NCBI RefSeq assembly: GCF_052161615.1
Contig: NZ_CP197417.1
Span: 5,828,001-5,892,000, forward strand
DNA: 64,000 nt
Direction: 5' to 3'
Origin: Aeoliella sp052161615
GTDB lineage: Bacteria; Planctomycetota; Planctomycetia; Pirellulales; Lacipirellulaceae
Below the pieces are notes generated by a model, which did no database searches, was not told the origin of the DNA, and worked only from the letters and a program-made list of their open reading frames with translations. Position 1 is the stretch's first letter. Each line of letters begins with the position of its first letter. Position numbers and translations under genes: made by a program. Shown here piece after piece: positions 1 to 8,968 of this stretch.

Positions 1-1533
1 GCACGCCGCGTGGCTCGAACGGTCTTCTTGGGCAGTGCCCCATCGGCCGGATCGGCCAAACAAGGTGCCAAAGGCGTTGACCGTGGGCGCGTGCTGCTCG
101 GGTGTGCCCAACCCGGTCAATCAACTTCGCTGTTCTCCGACGCGTTGAATCGCTTGGCGGATCGCTTGCACTATATGAACTCGTCGGGCGACAAGGCGCA
201 GGATGCAACGCGATTCTGGTTCGATACGCGAGCAAACTTGCGTCGCGAGATGGAAGACCGTAAGGGCCGATTCAATAAGGAGAGCGAAATCCTTGGAAAG
301 CTAGGTGAAGTCGCCAAGAAGATGACAGCGGGCGTAACGTACTTCGACGGAACGCACATCTTCACGCCCAACAGCGACGTGCCCGACGATGCGTCGCTCC
401 GGCTAGTGCTGTTGCCACCGAAGTTCGCCTACCAAAAAGACGATACCAAAGTTTCATTTACCGAAGTCGACAACTACGTTCGCAATAACGGTGAGAAGCC
501 ACGCTATCGAGGCAACCGGCTGATCTTCGTCGCACCCGACTGGGCCACACTAGCCCGCGTCTACGACTGCATCCGAACGGCACTCGCCTGGGGCTCGATA
601 GTCGACGACGTCAAAGAGCAGAGGTTGAACATTGACCGCTTGCAGGAAAACCAAGCGAAGAAGGAGCTAGAAACGGCCGAGCAAGTTCTTCCCAAGGTCG
701 TTCGCGAGTGTTACCGATGGCTGTTGTGCCCTGTGAAGCACACCCCGACCGATTCCAAGACGACGATCGAACCGTTCCTGATGAACACCAGCGGCAGCGC
801 GTTCGGCCCTGAAGTCGAACGTATCTGCGTCGAAAACGAATTAGTGATCTCGGCGTGGTCGCCGATCCACTTGCGAGCAAAACTCTCCGAAGTCTACTGG
901 AAGGACGACAAGCCCGCGATCGCAGCCAAGACGTTCTGGGAGGACACACAGAAATACCTTTACCTTCCGCGACTGAAGAATCGCACCATTCTGGAGCAGG
1001 CGATCATCAAAGGTGCCGACACTAAGGATTTCTTCGGCACCGCCTTCGGCCAGACCGGTGACAAGTACGAAGGCTTTAAGTTCGGCGACGATAATGTCCA
1101 GTTCGACGACACGCTTCTGCTGATCCAGCCCGACGCTGCCGCTGCTTACGAAGCAAGCATCAAAACGCCACCCGAAACGTCTGGGGCATCGGGCACAGAG
1201 ACAAGCGGCACAGCAACGGTTGACGAGAACGGACTAACCAACAACGGAAGCACCGCTACCGGCTCCACCACTCCTGGCGGCACCGCAGTCGTAACGACGA
1301 AGAAGGCAAAGACGTACTACGGTTCGATCGAGATCACGCCCTCGGGAGCAAAAATGCAGATGGTTCAGGTCGCTGACGAAATCATCAGCCTCCTCGCCAG
1401 CGACCCCAACGCCGTCCTGAAAGTCTCGATCGAGATCAACGCCGACTTCCCCGAGGGTGCCTCTGACCAAATCAAACGAGCCACTTCTGAAAACGCGAAG
1501 TCGCTTGGGTTCCAAGGCAGTACCTGGGAGTAG
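1..1533 (+). CDS. DUF499-family protein, C-terminal part (cut by window start)
   Basis: The reading frame is open from base 1, so the GTG at 10 is probably internal and the gene starts upstream of the window. The family usually has about 1000 residues with an N-terminal P-loop ATPase; only about 510 C-terminal residues are present here. The last 75 residues (TYYGSIEI, MVQVADEIISLL, VSIEINADFPEG, ending FQGSTWE) match what I recall of the DUF499 C-terminus. A Gly/Thr/Ser-rich linker at about residues 385-425 separates this tail from the rest. DUF499 genes commonly sit beside DUF1156-type methyltransferase and SNF2/PLD helicase genes in putative defence loci. Those partners would have to lie upstream and are not visible. 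Confidence 0.7.
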   Translation, partial: ARRVARTVFLGSAPSAGSAKQGAKGVDRGRVLLGCAQPGQSTSLFSDALNRLADRLHYMNSSGDKAQDATRFWFDTRANLRREMEDRKGRFNKESEILGKLGEVAKKMTAGVTYFDGTHIFTPNSDVPDDASLRLVLLPPKFAYQKDDTKVSFTEVDNYVRNNGEKPRYRGNRLIFVAPDWATLARVYDCIRTALAWGSIVDDVKEQRLNIDRLQENQAKKELETAEQVLPKVVRECYRWLLCPVKHTPTDSKTTIEPFLMNTSGSAFGPEVERICVENELVISAWSPIHLRAKLSEVYWKDDKPAIAAKTFWEDTQKYLYLPRLKNRTILEQAIIKGADTKDFFGTAFGQTGDKYEGFKFGDDNVQFDDTLLLIQPDAAAAYEASIKTPPETSGASGTETSGTATVDENGLTNNGSTATGSTTPGGTAVVTTKKAKTYYGSIEITPSGAKMQMVQVADEIISLLASDPNAVLKVSIEINADFPEGASDQIKRATSENAKSLGFQGSTWE

Positions 1534-1694
1534 TCAGGTGGGGCGTCCGTGCGCTCAGCACTAACTTGAAAACTGGTTCCTATCGTGGGGGCAGGTCAAT
1601 CCCTGAGAGGTAAAAGTGCACAGCGAAATAAATTTGCGTAGCTCCCAGATTCTGGCACAATTGTGTCTCAACATATTTTGGAGGATGTACCTAT

Positions 1695-2006
1695 ATGACT
1701 AACGAATTGAAAACTGAACCTAAGAAGAAAGAAAAGGAAGACGGAAGTAAGAAGCCCGAGCACGTAATCCGCGACGGTGGAATTGCCGCCATGATTTGGC
1801 GTCGCGAGTCAACTACTGGCTTTCCGTACTACGAGTACAGCATCAGCCGAAGCTGGAAGAACCAAGCCGGTAGGGCTGGTTACTCGCAGAATTACTTCAG
1901 CCGAAACGAAGCCCAGCTTATTAATGTGATTGGGCAAGCAACCAAGTGGATCGCAGACGTTGAAGCTAAAGACCAGGCAGGACAACCTGGAGTTTTAGCT
2001 GCGTGA
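1695..2006 (+). CDS. Small conserved protein, copy 1 of a three-member paralog family
   Basis: 103 residues: a Lys/Glu-rich N-terminal tail of about 25 residues, then a compact region with an IRDGGI start, an aromatic YYEYSISRSWK strand and a C-terminal helix ending in a KWI-type motif. The genes at 47011-47334 and 47998-48258 share this layout (I/V-R-x-G, then S/T-R-S-W/Y/F-K, then a final helix). The ATG at 1695 follows GGAGGA at about 1680. The 161-bp gap after the DUF499 gene and the same strand suggest a shared accessory unit. Proteins of this shape are common as unannotated ORFs in planctomycete genomes; the function is unknown to me. Confidence 0.75.
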   Translation: MTNELKTEPKKKEKEDGSKKPEHVIRDGGIAAMIWRRESTTGFPYYEYSISRSWKNQAGRAGYSQNYFSRNEAQLINVIGQATKWIADVEAKDQAGQPGVLAA

Positions 2007-2197
2007 GCTTGGAGCCCCAAGGGGAGGACGTTGGCCGCGATGCGGCCGACGAGGCCCCTCAAAGCATCGCTGCGTCCCAAACGGACGCCGCTCAGTTAGC
2101 CGACGTCGAACTACAAGAGAAGTATCGTAAGGAGTACCTTGCCCAGCTTCGGCGTCGCTCATGCCCGGAGTGCGGAGAAGACTTCTCCAGCTTCTGA
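2003..2197 (+). CDS. Short ORF with C-terminal CPxCGE zinc-knuckle-like motif
   Basis: The GTG start lies inside the last codons of the preceding gene (GTGA overlap of 4 bp), which suggests translational coupling. The 64-residue product is acidic at its N-terminus and ends RRRSCPECGEDFSSF, half of a zinc-ribbon. It may be a tiny nucleic-acid-binding partner of the upstream small protein. No independent family was recognised, and such a short overlapping ORF could be spurious. Confidence 0.45.
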   Translation: MSLEPQGEDVGRDAADEAPQSIAASQTDAAQLADVELQEKYRKEYLAQLRRRSCPECGEDFSSF

Positions 2198-2246
2198 GCA
2201 ATGCACGTCATTCTTTTACCACCACTGCTCACGTGATCTCGTAGGG

Positions 2247-4931
2247 TCACGACAAAATCAGTGCACTGACCGCTTTGGGACCTTGGGTACTGTCAACTAC
2301 TTCATATTCAATCGCAGCACCAATTGGCACACGATCATCTGATGGATTTAGAACGTCGCCGATATGCAAGAACGCATCCTTGCCGCCACCATCTTGCTTG
2401 ACGAATCCATATCGGCCCTCGGCCTTCCACACCGTAAGGCGTCCAGTTTCTCTTCGATAGCGCGAAGATGTAAGCGATGTCGCCGACGACAACAATGTCA
2501 GCTGTTGCGACAAAGTGGTAAGTAAACGCTCCTGATCCTGATAAGAGTGATGCTTAGGAATGACGCAGAAGTGGCTGTCCTCTTGAATAAGATACTGTAC
2601 GAACGTTGCAATGGCCAACCTCCGCAGATGCGCGGCCCCGTCACTTACACTTGCTCGAATCCGATCACATGCTTCGGGATCATACATCGGTGTAATCTCA
2701 GCCATCGACTCAATATACACCCAATCTCGCTGCCCCCACGCAAGATGCTGACGACCATTCGGTGCGATTTCTACTTTAACTGTGTCCTTGATCCCCTGAG
2801 AGGTCGGATCATAGCTCACGCAAAGACCGCGGGTAAGCATTCCATCCAAGCAGGCCATCGATACTCGTGAATCTATGTCTAAAGCCTGAAAGTACTCTAC
2901 AACTTCATCGATCAAGACGTAACGGCCATCGTTCTCTTCGTTGCCTGCGTAGGCAGACTCCATGAACTGAAGAATGCGGAGCGGGAGAAGTGGAGTCGTT
3001 TCATACTCGGGAACAAGATTATATAGATTCTGCACGTACGACTGCACGGTGGGAAAGTATATGTCATATCTGCCTCGAATCATTGCCATTTTCACGTCGT
3101 CAGAATTGACAGTCATGCTTGTCTTCGCAACGTGGGCTGCGACAAGTTCCGCCACGTCAATATGCGGCGACGCGACAGTCTCACGAGTGAACTGGAGGCA
3201 TCGCCTTATATCGTGATTCGCGAGCCGTCCAATCCACTCCGCTACCTGTCCGGTATTCAGAAACACTGTCTGCAGGCACGCGGCGAAACCGCGAATGTTC
3301 TCGATCTCAAGGGGTATGCCTCGAGAGAAAAAATAGCCCTTTCCAACCTCCGGCTTCTTACCTGCACTCGCTTGTTCTTCCGCAATACGCCTTTCGATAA
3401 ACTCAATTCGCCGCCTTAGAATCAAATCTGTAGGTGGCGTGGGAAGAAAGAACGAGTCGGTGTAGAAGGACTGAATTGGCCCCTGCTTAGAAAGTTGCCA
3501 GCTCGTAGTGTCCGTGATTGGAAGAATCACGAGACACAAAGCTTCCTGATACAAAGAGTACGCGTAGTTAAACACTTCCTCTTGGAAAGGGACGTTGAAA
3601 TGATCGGCGTTGTCGAACACCAGACATGGGACTTTGCCGAGCCCTTTCACAATCCAAAAGAGAATGTGTTTAATGTACTCATGTGGACGGTCGTGTCTTA
3701 TGCTCTCTATATGCCTTCCGAAGTCAATCTTGAACCGCGTTTTGTCAGTCTCGTATAGATGTTGTGCATGACCCAACATCCAACGTTGATACTCCCCCCA
3801 AAACATGCCTTGGATTTGATCATAGGTTGGCGGGCCATTGGGGAAGGTCGCTTGTTCCGCCGCTTCCAGAAAATGCTCATCGAGCCATTTCGTGATGGCT
3901 ACGGTACCCCCTGACTTGGAGAGATCAACTCTCACGACCACACAGTCGGCAAGAATCTTGGTGGATAGCACGTCCTCAAAAAAACGATCGATAAAGGTAC
4001 TCTTACCTGCCCCCTTTGTTCCAACGAGCAGAACAAGTTCATTCTTTTTCATTTCCTGAACTCGCTTGATCGCCTCCTCTAGTTCGTTGGCTTCAACGCC
4101 GCCAAGCGCCCGAACCTTATCTCGCAGCTCTTCGGAAATACGGGTTAACCCTTGCTCTGCCGTAGAACTTTCTTCAGTAGTTACAAAGCAGGCTTTTCTC
4201 GCTTCGGCGTCTTCCTGCGATCTGAGATCACGAAAGAACGTCTGCATGATCCTATCGAGATCGATAGAGAGCTTGTCTGCCTTCATTAAAGACTTCGAAT
4301 CCGGATTTCTGGCTACCACCTTTACAGACTTGTGACGCAGCGGCTGTCCCTCAGCTTGGCGAAATATACCACGGTACGTGTAGTCGGACACGCTCTCATA
4401 GGAGAGCAACTCATAGAATGTTTTGAACTCCTTTGACACTGCCTCAAGACTTCCAAAGACGCACGCGACCCCGTCAAGGATATCGCGTCCATCGGGCCCC
4501 TTAGCCCCACGAAACACGGCCCACTGCATGCCATTTGTCATGCAGGCAAGCTCAGCTCCTTTATGTCCGCAATAGAAAATTGCCTGGTCAATGCCTTCCC
4601 TTGCCGCTTCTGTGGAGAACACAGCCCCATTGAGCTTAAAGAATCGCCCGGCATGATCGGGCTTAATTCCTAAGTCTCTGCTTGCCCTCTTCGCTTCAAT
4701 GATGAGGCGGTTCAGATCGCCTACTGTGCATCGATAATCGATGAACTTCTTCCCGGCATCGCTTTCTAAATGAATTTGTGATATTGGCCAGCCGAGGATG
4801 TGCGCGAACACTCGGTCAATCACCTTCAGACGCGTGTCTGCTTCGCTTTCAATCGAAGCCCAGTAGGCCGTCTCCGATACCTCTTTGACGAACACTCCAA
4901 ACTTTTCAAAGGCGACATCCAGGGGCTCCAT
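2247..4931 (-). CDS. HSDR_N-like nuclease / P-loop NTPase / cold-shock-domain fusion protein
   Basis: 894 residues in three visible parts. Residues 20-130 match the type I restriction R-subunit N-terminal fold: ESEADTRLKVIDRVF with E30, D65 in FIDYRC, and E79-x-K81 in LIIEAKRA form a PD-(D/E)xK set. Residues 300-325 carry a Walker A motif (GTKGAGKST, 304-312) starting a large NTPase region of STAND/AAA type that runs to about 830. Residues 832-894 are a cold-shock domain with RNP1-like GRYGFVK and RNP2-like DAFLHI. There is no helicase motif set, so this is not an ordinary HsdR. It is convergent with the gene at 2003 and stands alone on its strand. A stand-alone antiviral nuclease is the most natural guess. 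The start is uncertain because the GGAG lies only two bases before the ATG. Confidence 0.8.
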   Translation of the reverse strand: MEPLDVAFEKFGVFVKEVSETAYWASIESEADTRLKVIDRVFAHILGWPISQIHLESDAGKKFIDYRCTVGDLNRLIIEAKRASRDLGIKPDHAGRFFKLNGAVFSTEAAREGIDQAIFYCGHKGAELACMTNGMQWAVFRGAKGPDGRDILDGVACVFGSLEAVSKEFKTFYELLSYESVSDYTYRGIFRQAEGQPLRHKSVKVVARNPDSKSLMKADKLSIDLDRIMQTFFRDLRSQEDAEARKACFVTTEESSTAEQGLTRISEELRDKVRALGGVEANELEEAIKRVQEMKKNELVLLVGTKGAGKSTFIDRFFEDVLSTKILADCVVVRVDLSKSGGTVAITKWLDEHFLEAAEQATFPNGPPTYDQIQGMFWGEYQRWMLGHAQHLYETDKTRFKIDFGRHIESIRHDRPHEYIKHILFWIVKGLGKVPCLVFDNADHFNVPFQEEVFNYAYSLYQEALCLVILPITDTTSWQLSKQGPIQSFYTDSFFLPTPPTDLILRRRIEFIERRIAEEQASAGKKPEVGKGYFFSRGIPLEIENIRGFAACLQTVFLNTGQVAEWIGRLANHDIRRCLQFTRETVASPHIDVAELVAAHVAKTSMTVNSDDVKMAMIRGRYDIYFPTVQSYVQNLYNLVPEYETTPLLPLRILQFMESAYAGNEENDGRYVLIDEVVEYFQALDIDSRVSMACLDGMLTRGLCVSYDPTSQGIKDTVKVEIAPNGRQHLAWGQRDWVYIESMAEITPMYDPEACDRIRASVSDGAAHLRRLAIATFVQYLIQEDSHFCVIPKHHSYQDQERLLTTLSQQLTLLSSATSLTSSRYRRETGRLTVWKAEGRYGFVKQDGGGKDAFLHIGDVLNPSDDRVPIGAAIEYEVVDSTQGPKAVSALILS

Positions 4932-5099
4932 TGCATTGCTCCGTTACAACTCAGATGACGCTGCCCGACTTTTGCATCTGGCACACTGCGGTCGTGCAGT
5001 ATCGCGTTCAATACTACACTTCTCAACCCTTCATTTCATGTCTGCACCGCCAAACCCCGGTTTTCGAGGCTTAGCATTTGATTGTTTGCCGATATGCCT

Positions 5100-5798
5100 C
5101 TAGGCAGCAATTGGCTCCTCGAAAGGCTCAAAGGCCTTCACAATCGTCCGCCGCCACCGGACGGCCGCCATCGGCACCGGGGAGTATCCGGCCGCCTTCC
5201 GCTTCTTGTTAATGAGTCGAACAAGCTTCCTGAGCTGCCGCCACACTGGCTTGTAAGGTTCAAACGGCAATCCGTTTATCTCTGCTACTAGCCCCTCCAC
5301 AGTCCGGTGACAAGCGATGTCGAGGAACCGGGCCCGGAGCTCCTTGTACCGCTCGCGTGAGATGAGCACGCGAGCATGCCACTTGTCGTCCCGCACTGGC
5401 TCCTCATCCGGTGAGGTCTTCTTCTTGAAGTCCCCCCGCTTGAGGTAGATCGAGTACCCAGCAATCTGAACCGGAGCTTCGCGGATGTCACGGAGCTGCT
5501 TCTGCTCATCGCTCTTCATCGGATGGTAGCCTTCAGTTGCCATCAGCACCCAGGTCCTGTCGCACCGGAGGTACTGCAAGTTCGCAAGCCCCCTCTCCTT
5601 TCGCCTGGCCCTCCGCCATTCGTTCTGAACGACCTCGTACTTGGTAAGCAGCTTCCTGTCGATCACCCGAGGATCCTTCCCCTCGGGCACCTCCCCTTGG
5701 ACGTAGTGAACATAGCCATGCCTCAATAGACAGGTTGCTATCCGCTGCACGAATCCTGTCACCGATGTCGTCTCGTACTTGTACTCCCCCTTTCTCAT
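5100..5798 (-). CDS. Conserved mobile-element protein of unknown function
   Basis: 232 residues starting at MRKGEYKYET. I chose the ATG at 5798 because a perfect AAGGAGG lies 7-8 bases before it; the frame runs open upstream to 5930 but without a better start. The protein is basic (many Arg/Lys), with an N-terminal VQRIATCLLRHGYVHYVQG stretch, an ARRKERGLANLQYLRCDRTW segment and a Lys/Arg-rich C-terminus. The motif pattern is familiar from unannotated planctomycete accessory genes; no catalytic motif is evident. Its leader contains a strong 10-bp hairpin. A nucleic-acid-binding role is plausible only from charge. Confidence 0.75.
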   Translation of the reverse strand: MRKGEYKYETTSVTGFVQRIATCLLRHGYVHYVQGEVPEGKDPRVIDRKLLTKYEVVQNEWRRARRKERGLANLQYLRCDRTWVLMATEGYHPMKSDEQKQLRDIREAPVQIAGYSIYLKRGDFKKKTSPDEEPVRDDKWHARVLISRERYKELRARFLDIACHRTVEGLVAEINGLPFEPYKPVWRQLRKLVRLINKKRKAAGYSPVPMAAVRWRRTIVKAFEPFEEPIAA

Positions 5799-5845
5799 AG
5801 GCCCCTCCTTTTCGCCGAAACTCGAGTTTCGAGCTTCCGTGAAAA

Positions 5846-5868
5846 GGGGCAAACATCCTGTTTGCCCC
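5846..5868 (-). promoter_or_regulatory. 10-bp hairpin in the leader of the 5100-5798 gene
   Basis: GGGGCAAACA and TGTTTGCCCC form a perfect 10-bp stem with a 3-base loop, about 50 bases upstream of the start codon and within the presumed 5' leader. No U-run follows on the minus strand, so it is not a classic terminator. It could be an attenuator or a protein-binding hairpin. Confidence 0.5.
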
Positions 5869-5930
5869 GGTATGAAAAACCTTTCTGCAATACGCTCTCG
5901 TTGCTGTGCGACCTCCCTTTCGCGATGCAA

Positions 5931-7403
5931 CTTGAGCTAGCCGTGCAAAAACCTCCCAGCAAGAACCTTGCCTTCGTTCTTTGCAAACCTTGATTTGCGA
6001 CGCAGCTAGTCCTTTGGGCGATGCTGCTTTGCTAATCTCTTAGCAGCAGCCCGCCCAATTTCATGCTAACCGTGTCCGCAACTACCTCGATGAAAAACCG
6101 TCGTGTGCAAAGCACACGTCGCCTGTTCACCGTCAATTCGCTGATAAAGGACTTGTCATTCCCATGACAACTCGTTTATCCACCTAGCTTTCATCCAAGA
6201 AACACCGGCAGCTCGCCCTGAATTGAGCGAGCCACCGGCGTCAGTCATCCGTCTGGCACAATGCCAGTCATCGCTTTCGTCGGCTCTTAACGTTCAGGGT
6301 ACCACCCCCAAACGAGCACGGGTTGCGACTGCCTTGCCGCACCCGGGAGCGAGTTCCTCTCGCTCCCAGTCCAAGGGCTTCCCCTTGGCCACCGCTCGCG
6401 TTCACCTCGCACTCCCGTGCGAAGCGTCCGCGACTTTCTACTTGCGACACGCTCCCTCTCTGCTGAAGTTGAATTACCTAAGGCGACGACCTTGGGCGCC
6501 GGTTACCAACCGGTCTCAGCAGAGATTCCTACGTTAGCCAATGTCTTCACGTTTGGAGTCTCGTGGGTAAGAGCTGCGAAGCTCATGGCGAATGATTCTA
6601 GGTGCCGCCGCCAGGCGGTCCTACTTTACACATCCCTCAGGGGATGCGATTTCCGGGGTACGAGACTAGAAGCTCCCCCTACCGATTGAATCATCCGCTT
6701 GTCCCCGTTCACGGTTCGCTATCGCGAGCCCGCAAACATTCTCGGCAATCGACTCTCCAAACACTTACCGGCAAGCCCTCACGGGCCTCTCATCGTTGAG
6801 CTATTCACGCCCAGGGACTTACCCTGGAGCCCGAAGCAGTCACGCTCCGGCATGGCCTGTCACCAGGCTCATGGCTCCCGACGCCGGACAACGTTGAACG
6901 CCCCACTACTGGCAGCGAACCCCGCGTATGGATTTGATCACAAATGGTGACCTCACCACTTTGAACATTGGCGGCTTGCAAAAGAACACCTTTGCAAGTT
7001 TTTCCGTATCGCCCCGCTTCGGGGCGAGAAAAAGAAAAGAATTTCATAGGATAGAATCGTTGGATTACTTCAAGCGTCTTCTCTGCCCTACAAAGGCAGC
7101 GAGCGTTTTTGAGATTACTCAACGAAGCCTCCTTCGAACTGAGCGAGCAACTCTCGTTGCACTCAGCTCTACCGGCGAAACGCGTAGATGGATGGTAAAT
7201 CCCATCATGCCCTTGGCTTGGTTGGTGACCAAGCTAAACGGGTGCGTTTCCCAGACGGACAACTGCTGACAAAGCGTTTTACGACCACCAACAGTCGAAG
7301 AGCCTATCCTCCGGCTCCTCTACCGCTCCGTATACCACGCCTTACCTCCAGAAATCAAATGATGTTTGAGCCTATTAGCTCCTAGGGTCCTATTGGCTTT
7401 TCA
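5931..7403 (+). ncRNA. Candidate giant structured RNA (hairpin-dense region without genes)
   Basis: No convincing ORF. Dense nested inverted repeats: 6143-6148/6175-6180 enclosing 6153-6159/6164-6170 (7 bp, loop TCCC); 6345-6353/6359-6367 (9 bp); 6371-6377/6382-6388 (7 bp); 6571-6575/6580-6584 (5 bp with a GCGA tetraloop); 6608-6618; 6631-6636/6641-6646 (6 bp); 6855-6859/6864-6868. A long-range helix 6588-6598/6688-6698 pairs 10 of 11 bases and encloses several of these hairpins. The GCGA loop is GNRA-type only on the plus strand, which favours this strand. The architecture resembles ornate phage- and plasmid-associated RNAs such as GOLLD or ROOL, but identity was not established, and it could be several RNAs or a decayed element. 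The exact ends are unknown. Confidence 0.45.
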
Positions 7404-7591
7404 GCGGAGTTAGTTGTTCAGTGGCTCGCCGCAGGTCCGCGGGGCAAGCTTTGGAGACAACGCTCTTGCCAGGCGTAGCCTGTCACTCGCCTTGCTTCCA
7501 GAAGCCCCTTTGTGTGCGACCCTGCGAAGCGTCGCTTCCTCCCGGTTAAAAGAGGCCGTGGCGAGCAAACCTTTTAGCCAGGAGGAACCTT
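7404..7591 (+). promoter_or_regulatory. Structured leader upstream of the 7592 gene
   Basis: The leader contains a GCTCGCC/GGCGAGC closing stem (near 7425 and 7560), a CAGGC-GTA-GCCTG hairpin at 7470-7482 followed by TCACT, and a strong AGGAGGAACCTT ribosome-binding site just before the ATG. The hairpin plus CCTGTCAC recurs at 6855-6868 and at 47849-47868, the latter in front of another small gene. Confidence 0.45.
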
Positions 7592-7927
7592 ATGAACAAC
7601 CTACTAGCTAATATCACCAACAAGACTTTCGCCTATCACGATGGAGTCCTTGCCGAACTTTGCTTCTGGACGGACACGTCTGGACTTAACGCAGACGAGC
7701 TCAAGGCACTTACCGAATCGACTATCCGTAGCTGCCACCAAGCTGCGATTGTCGAAGAACTCCCCTACGGCAGACAGCCGCTCATCTACTCCCTTGGGAT
7801 TGGCCTTATCAAAGTATACTACTCCGTCGAAGAACACGTCGTTGTGCGAGGCTACTGCGAGAACCTACCTACCCAGCACCTGCATGAAGACTCACTTGGT
7901 GGCATCTACTCCACTGGAACCTGGTAG
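7592..7927 (+). CDS. Small hypothetical protein
   Basis: 111 residues, preceded by an excellent ribosome-binding site (AGGAGG, 6-7 bases before the ATG), which supports a real gene. The product is mildly acidic with no signal peptide or transmembrane segment. It begins MNNLLANITNKTFAY and ends GGIYSTGTW, with an internal strand-rich region. I do not recognise the family. It lies directly downstream of the hairpin-dense region and alone on its strand, so it may be expressed from the same transcript. Confidence 0.7.
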   Translation: MNNLLANITNKTFAYHDGVLAELCFWTDTSGLNADELKALTESTIRSCHQAAIVEELPYGRQPLIYSLGIGLIKVYYSVEEHVVVRGYCENLPTQHLHEDSLGGIYSTGTW

Positions 7928-8289
7928 GGCCACCCAACGATTACCCGCCCAACTAAATGCTGCCTAAGCGGAGCGTTCGGAGAGGCGAAGACACCGTACG
8001 GGCAAGTTCTTGGAGCCGCGTTTCACACTCGCCCGTGGAATGCCGCCGCTCGCATCTTCGAAACTAGACCGTTGGCGGCCGCTAGACGAGCAACTATGAT
8101 CCGGCTCACGTGTGAGGACGCTTAATCCCTACAAAGCTCCAAGGTGTCACCGAAATCACTTCGCAAGCTCTTTAGCGAGAAGGTAAGACAGTTCGCTGAA
8201 TTGCGCCTCTTTGATTTGGTGGCGAGACTCGTTTATCTCATAAAGCTGCCCAGCTTGAGTCGAATGGTTTGCCGAGCTTATATAACAAG
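7928..8289. other. Non-coding stretch after the small hypothetical gene
   Basis: No gene is supported. Short inverted repeats continue here (for example around 8040-8100), possibly an extension of the structured region to the left. The minus-strand open frame at 8156-8461 overlaps a terminator and the secreted protein gene and lacks coding features. Confidence 0.4.
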
Positions 8290-8319
8290 CCTCAGCCCGG
8301 TCTGAAGGCCGGGCTGAGG
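8290..8319 (-). terminator. Strong hairpin terminator of the 8340-8789 gene
   Basis: CCTCAGCCCGG (8290-8300) and CCGGGCTGAGG (8309-8319) form an 11-bp GC-rich stem with an 8-base loop, placed 20 bases after the stop codon of the minus-strand gene. The U-run is weak. Confidence 0.7.
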
Positions 8320-8339
8320 AGTCTTGATCCAATCGCTGA

Positions 8340-8789
8340 CTAGCGGGCGCTATGCTTACGCGGGTCGGTCTTGGGCAGTGCCCAAAGAGGCTGGCTGCTG
8401 CGGCCGACATTACCCGAGTAACGCTGCACCGGTGGCCCTGCACTTTGCGGTGCGGGTGCATATGAGTAACGGCGCCCCGAGGGTTGCGTTACTGTGGTTG
8501 CGGGCTCTTGGGAAGGATTGATCCTTTCGACAGAGGGAGATTGCGAGAAGCGGCGTTCCCCAGTCGGTGCCTGGGCTATGGAGTCACTGGGCACTTCACG
8601 GACAACAGGGACACTATATTGATAGGTGGAGCTTGACCGAACTATCAGGCAGTTAGCCGACCGCTGTGGCTGGAAACTGTGGTAGTCGCGGCGGGCCTTG
8701 GCGGTGCCAAGACCTTCTCTTGCGTGACCGATACTCGGCACTAAGAGGGCAAGTGCAACAAATAAAGTAACTGATCTACCGGCGTTCAT
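8340..8789 (-). CDS. Secreted Ser/Pro/Tyr-rich protein
   Basis: 149 residues from the ATG at 8789, chosen because GGAGG precedes it and the product then begins with a typical signal peptide (MNAGRSVTLFVALALL, cleavage near GHA-RE). The mature part is low-complexity, rich in Ser, Pro, Gln and Arg, with YSYAPAP-type segments and no catalytic motif. It is the leftmost gene of the metal-resistance region and transcribed away from the pump genes. Its role is unknown; a periplasmic or surface protein is likely. Confidence 0.65.
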   Translation of the reverse strand: MNAGRSVTLFVALALLVPSIGHAREGLGTAKARRDYHSFQPQRSANCLIVRSSSTYQYSVPVVREVPSDSIAQAPTGERRFSQSPSVERINPSQEPATTVTQPSGRRYSYAPAPQSAGPPVQRYSGNVGRSSQPLWALPKTDPRKHSAR

Positions 8790-8968
8790 GATATACCTCC
8801 GCCTAAAATGGGGCTGTCGCCTGATCATCAACTAAGATGATCTAGAACCAACAGCCGAACCGAGAAAAAACTCTACTTTTCAACAAGCCATTACCGTCAA
8901 TGCGACGCAAATGTGGCGCCATAAACAATAAGCCGGCGCGTAAAGAGAGTGCACCGGTAGCGCTCGCA

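Noticed and set aside
5931..7403. Group II or group I intron, or an RNA of a known family
   Set aside because: No intron-encoded protein nearby and no domain V-like AGC...GAAA...GUUC hairpin found by eye; family assignment needs a covariance search.
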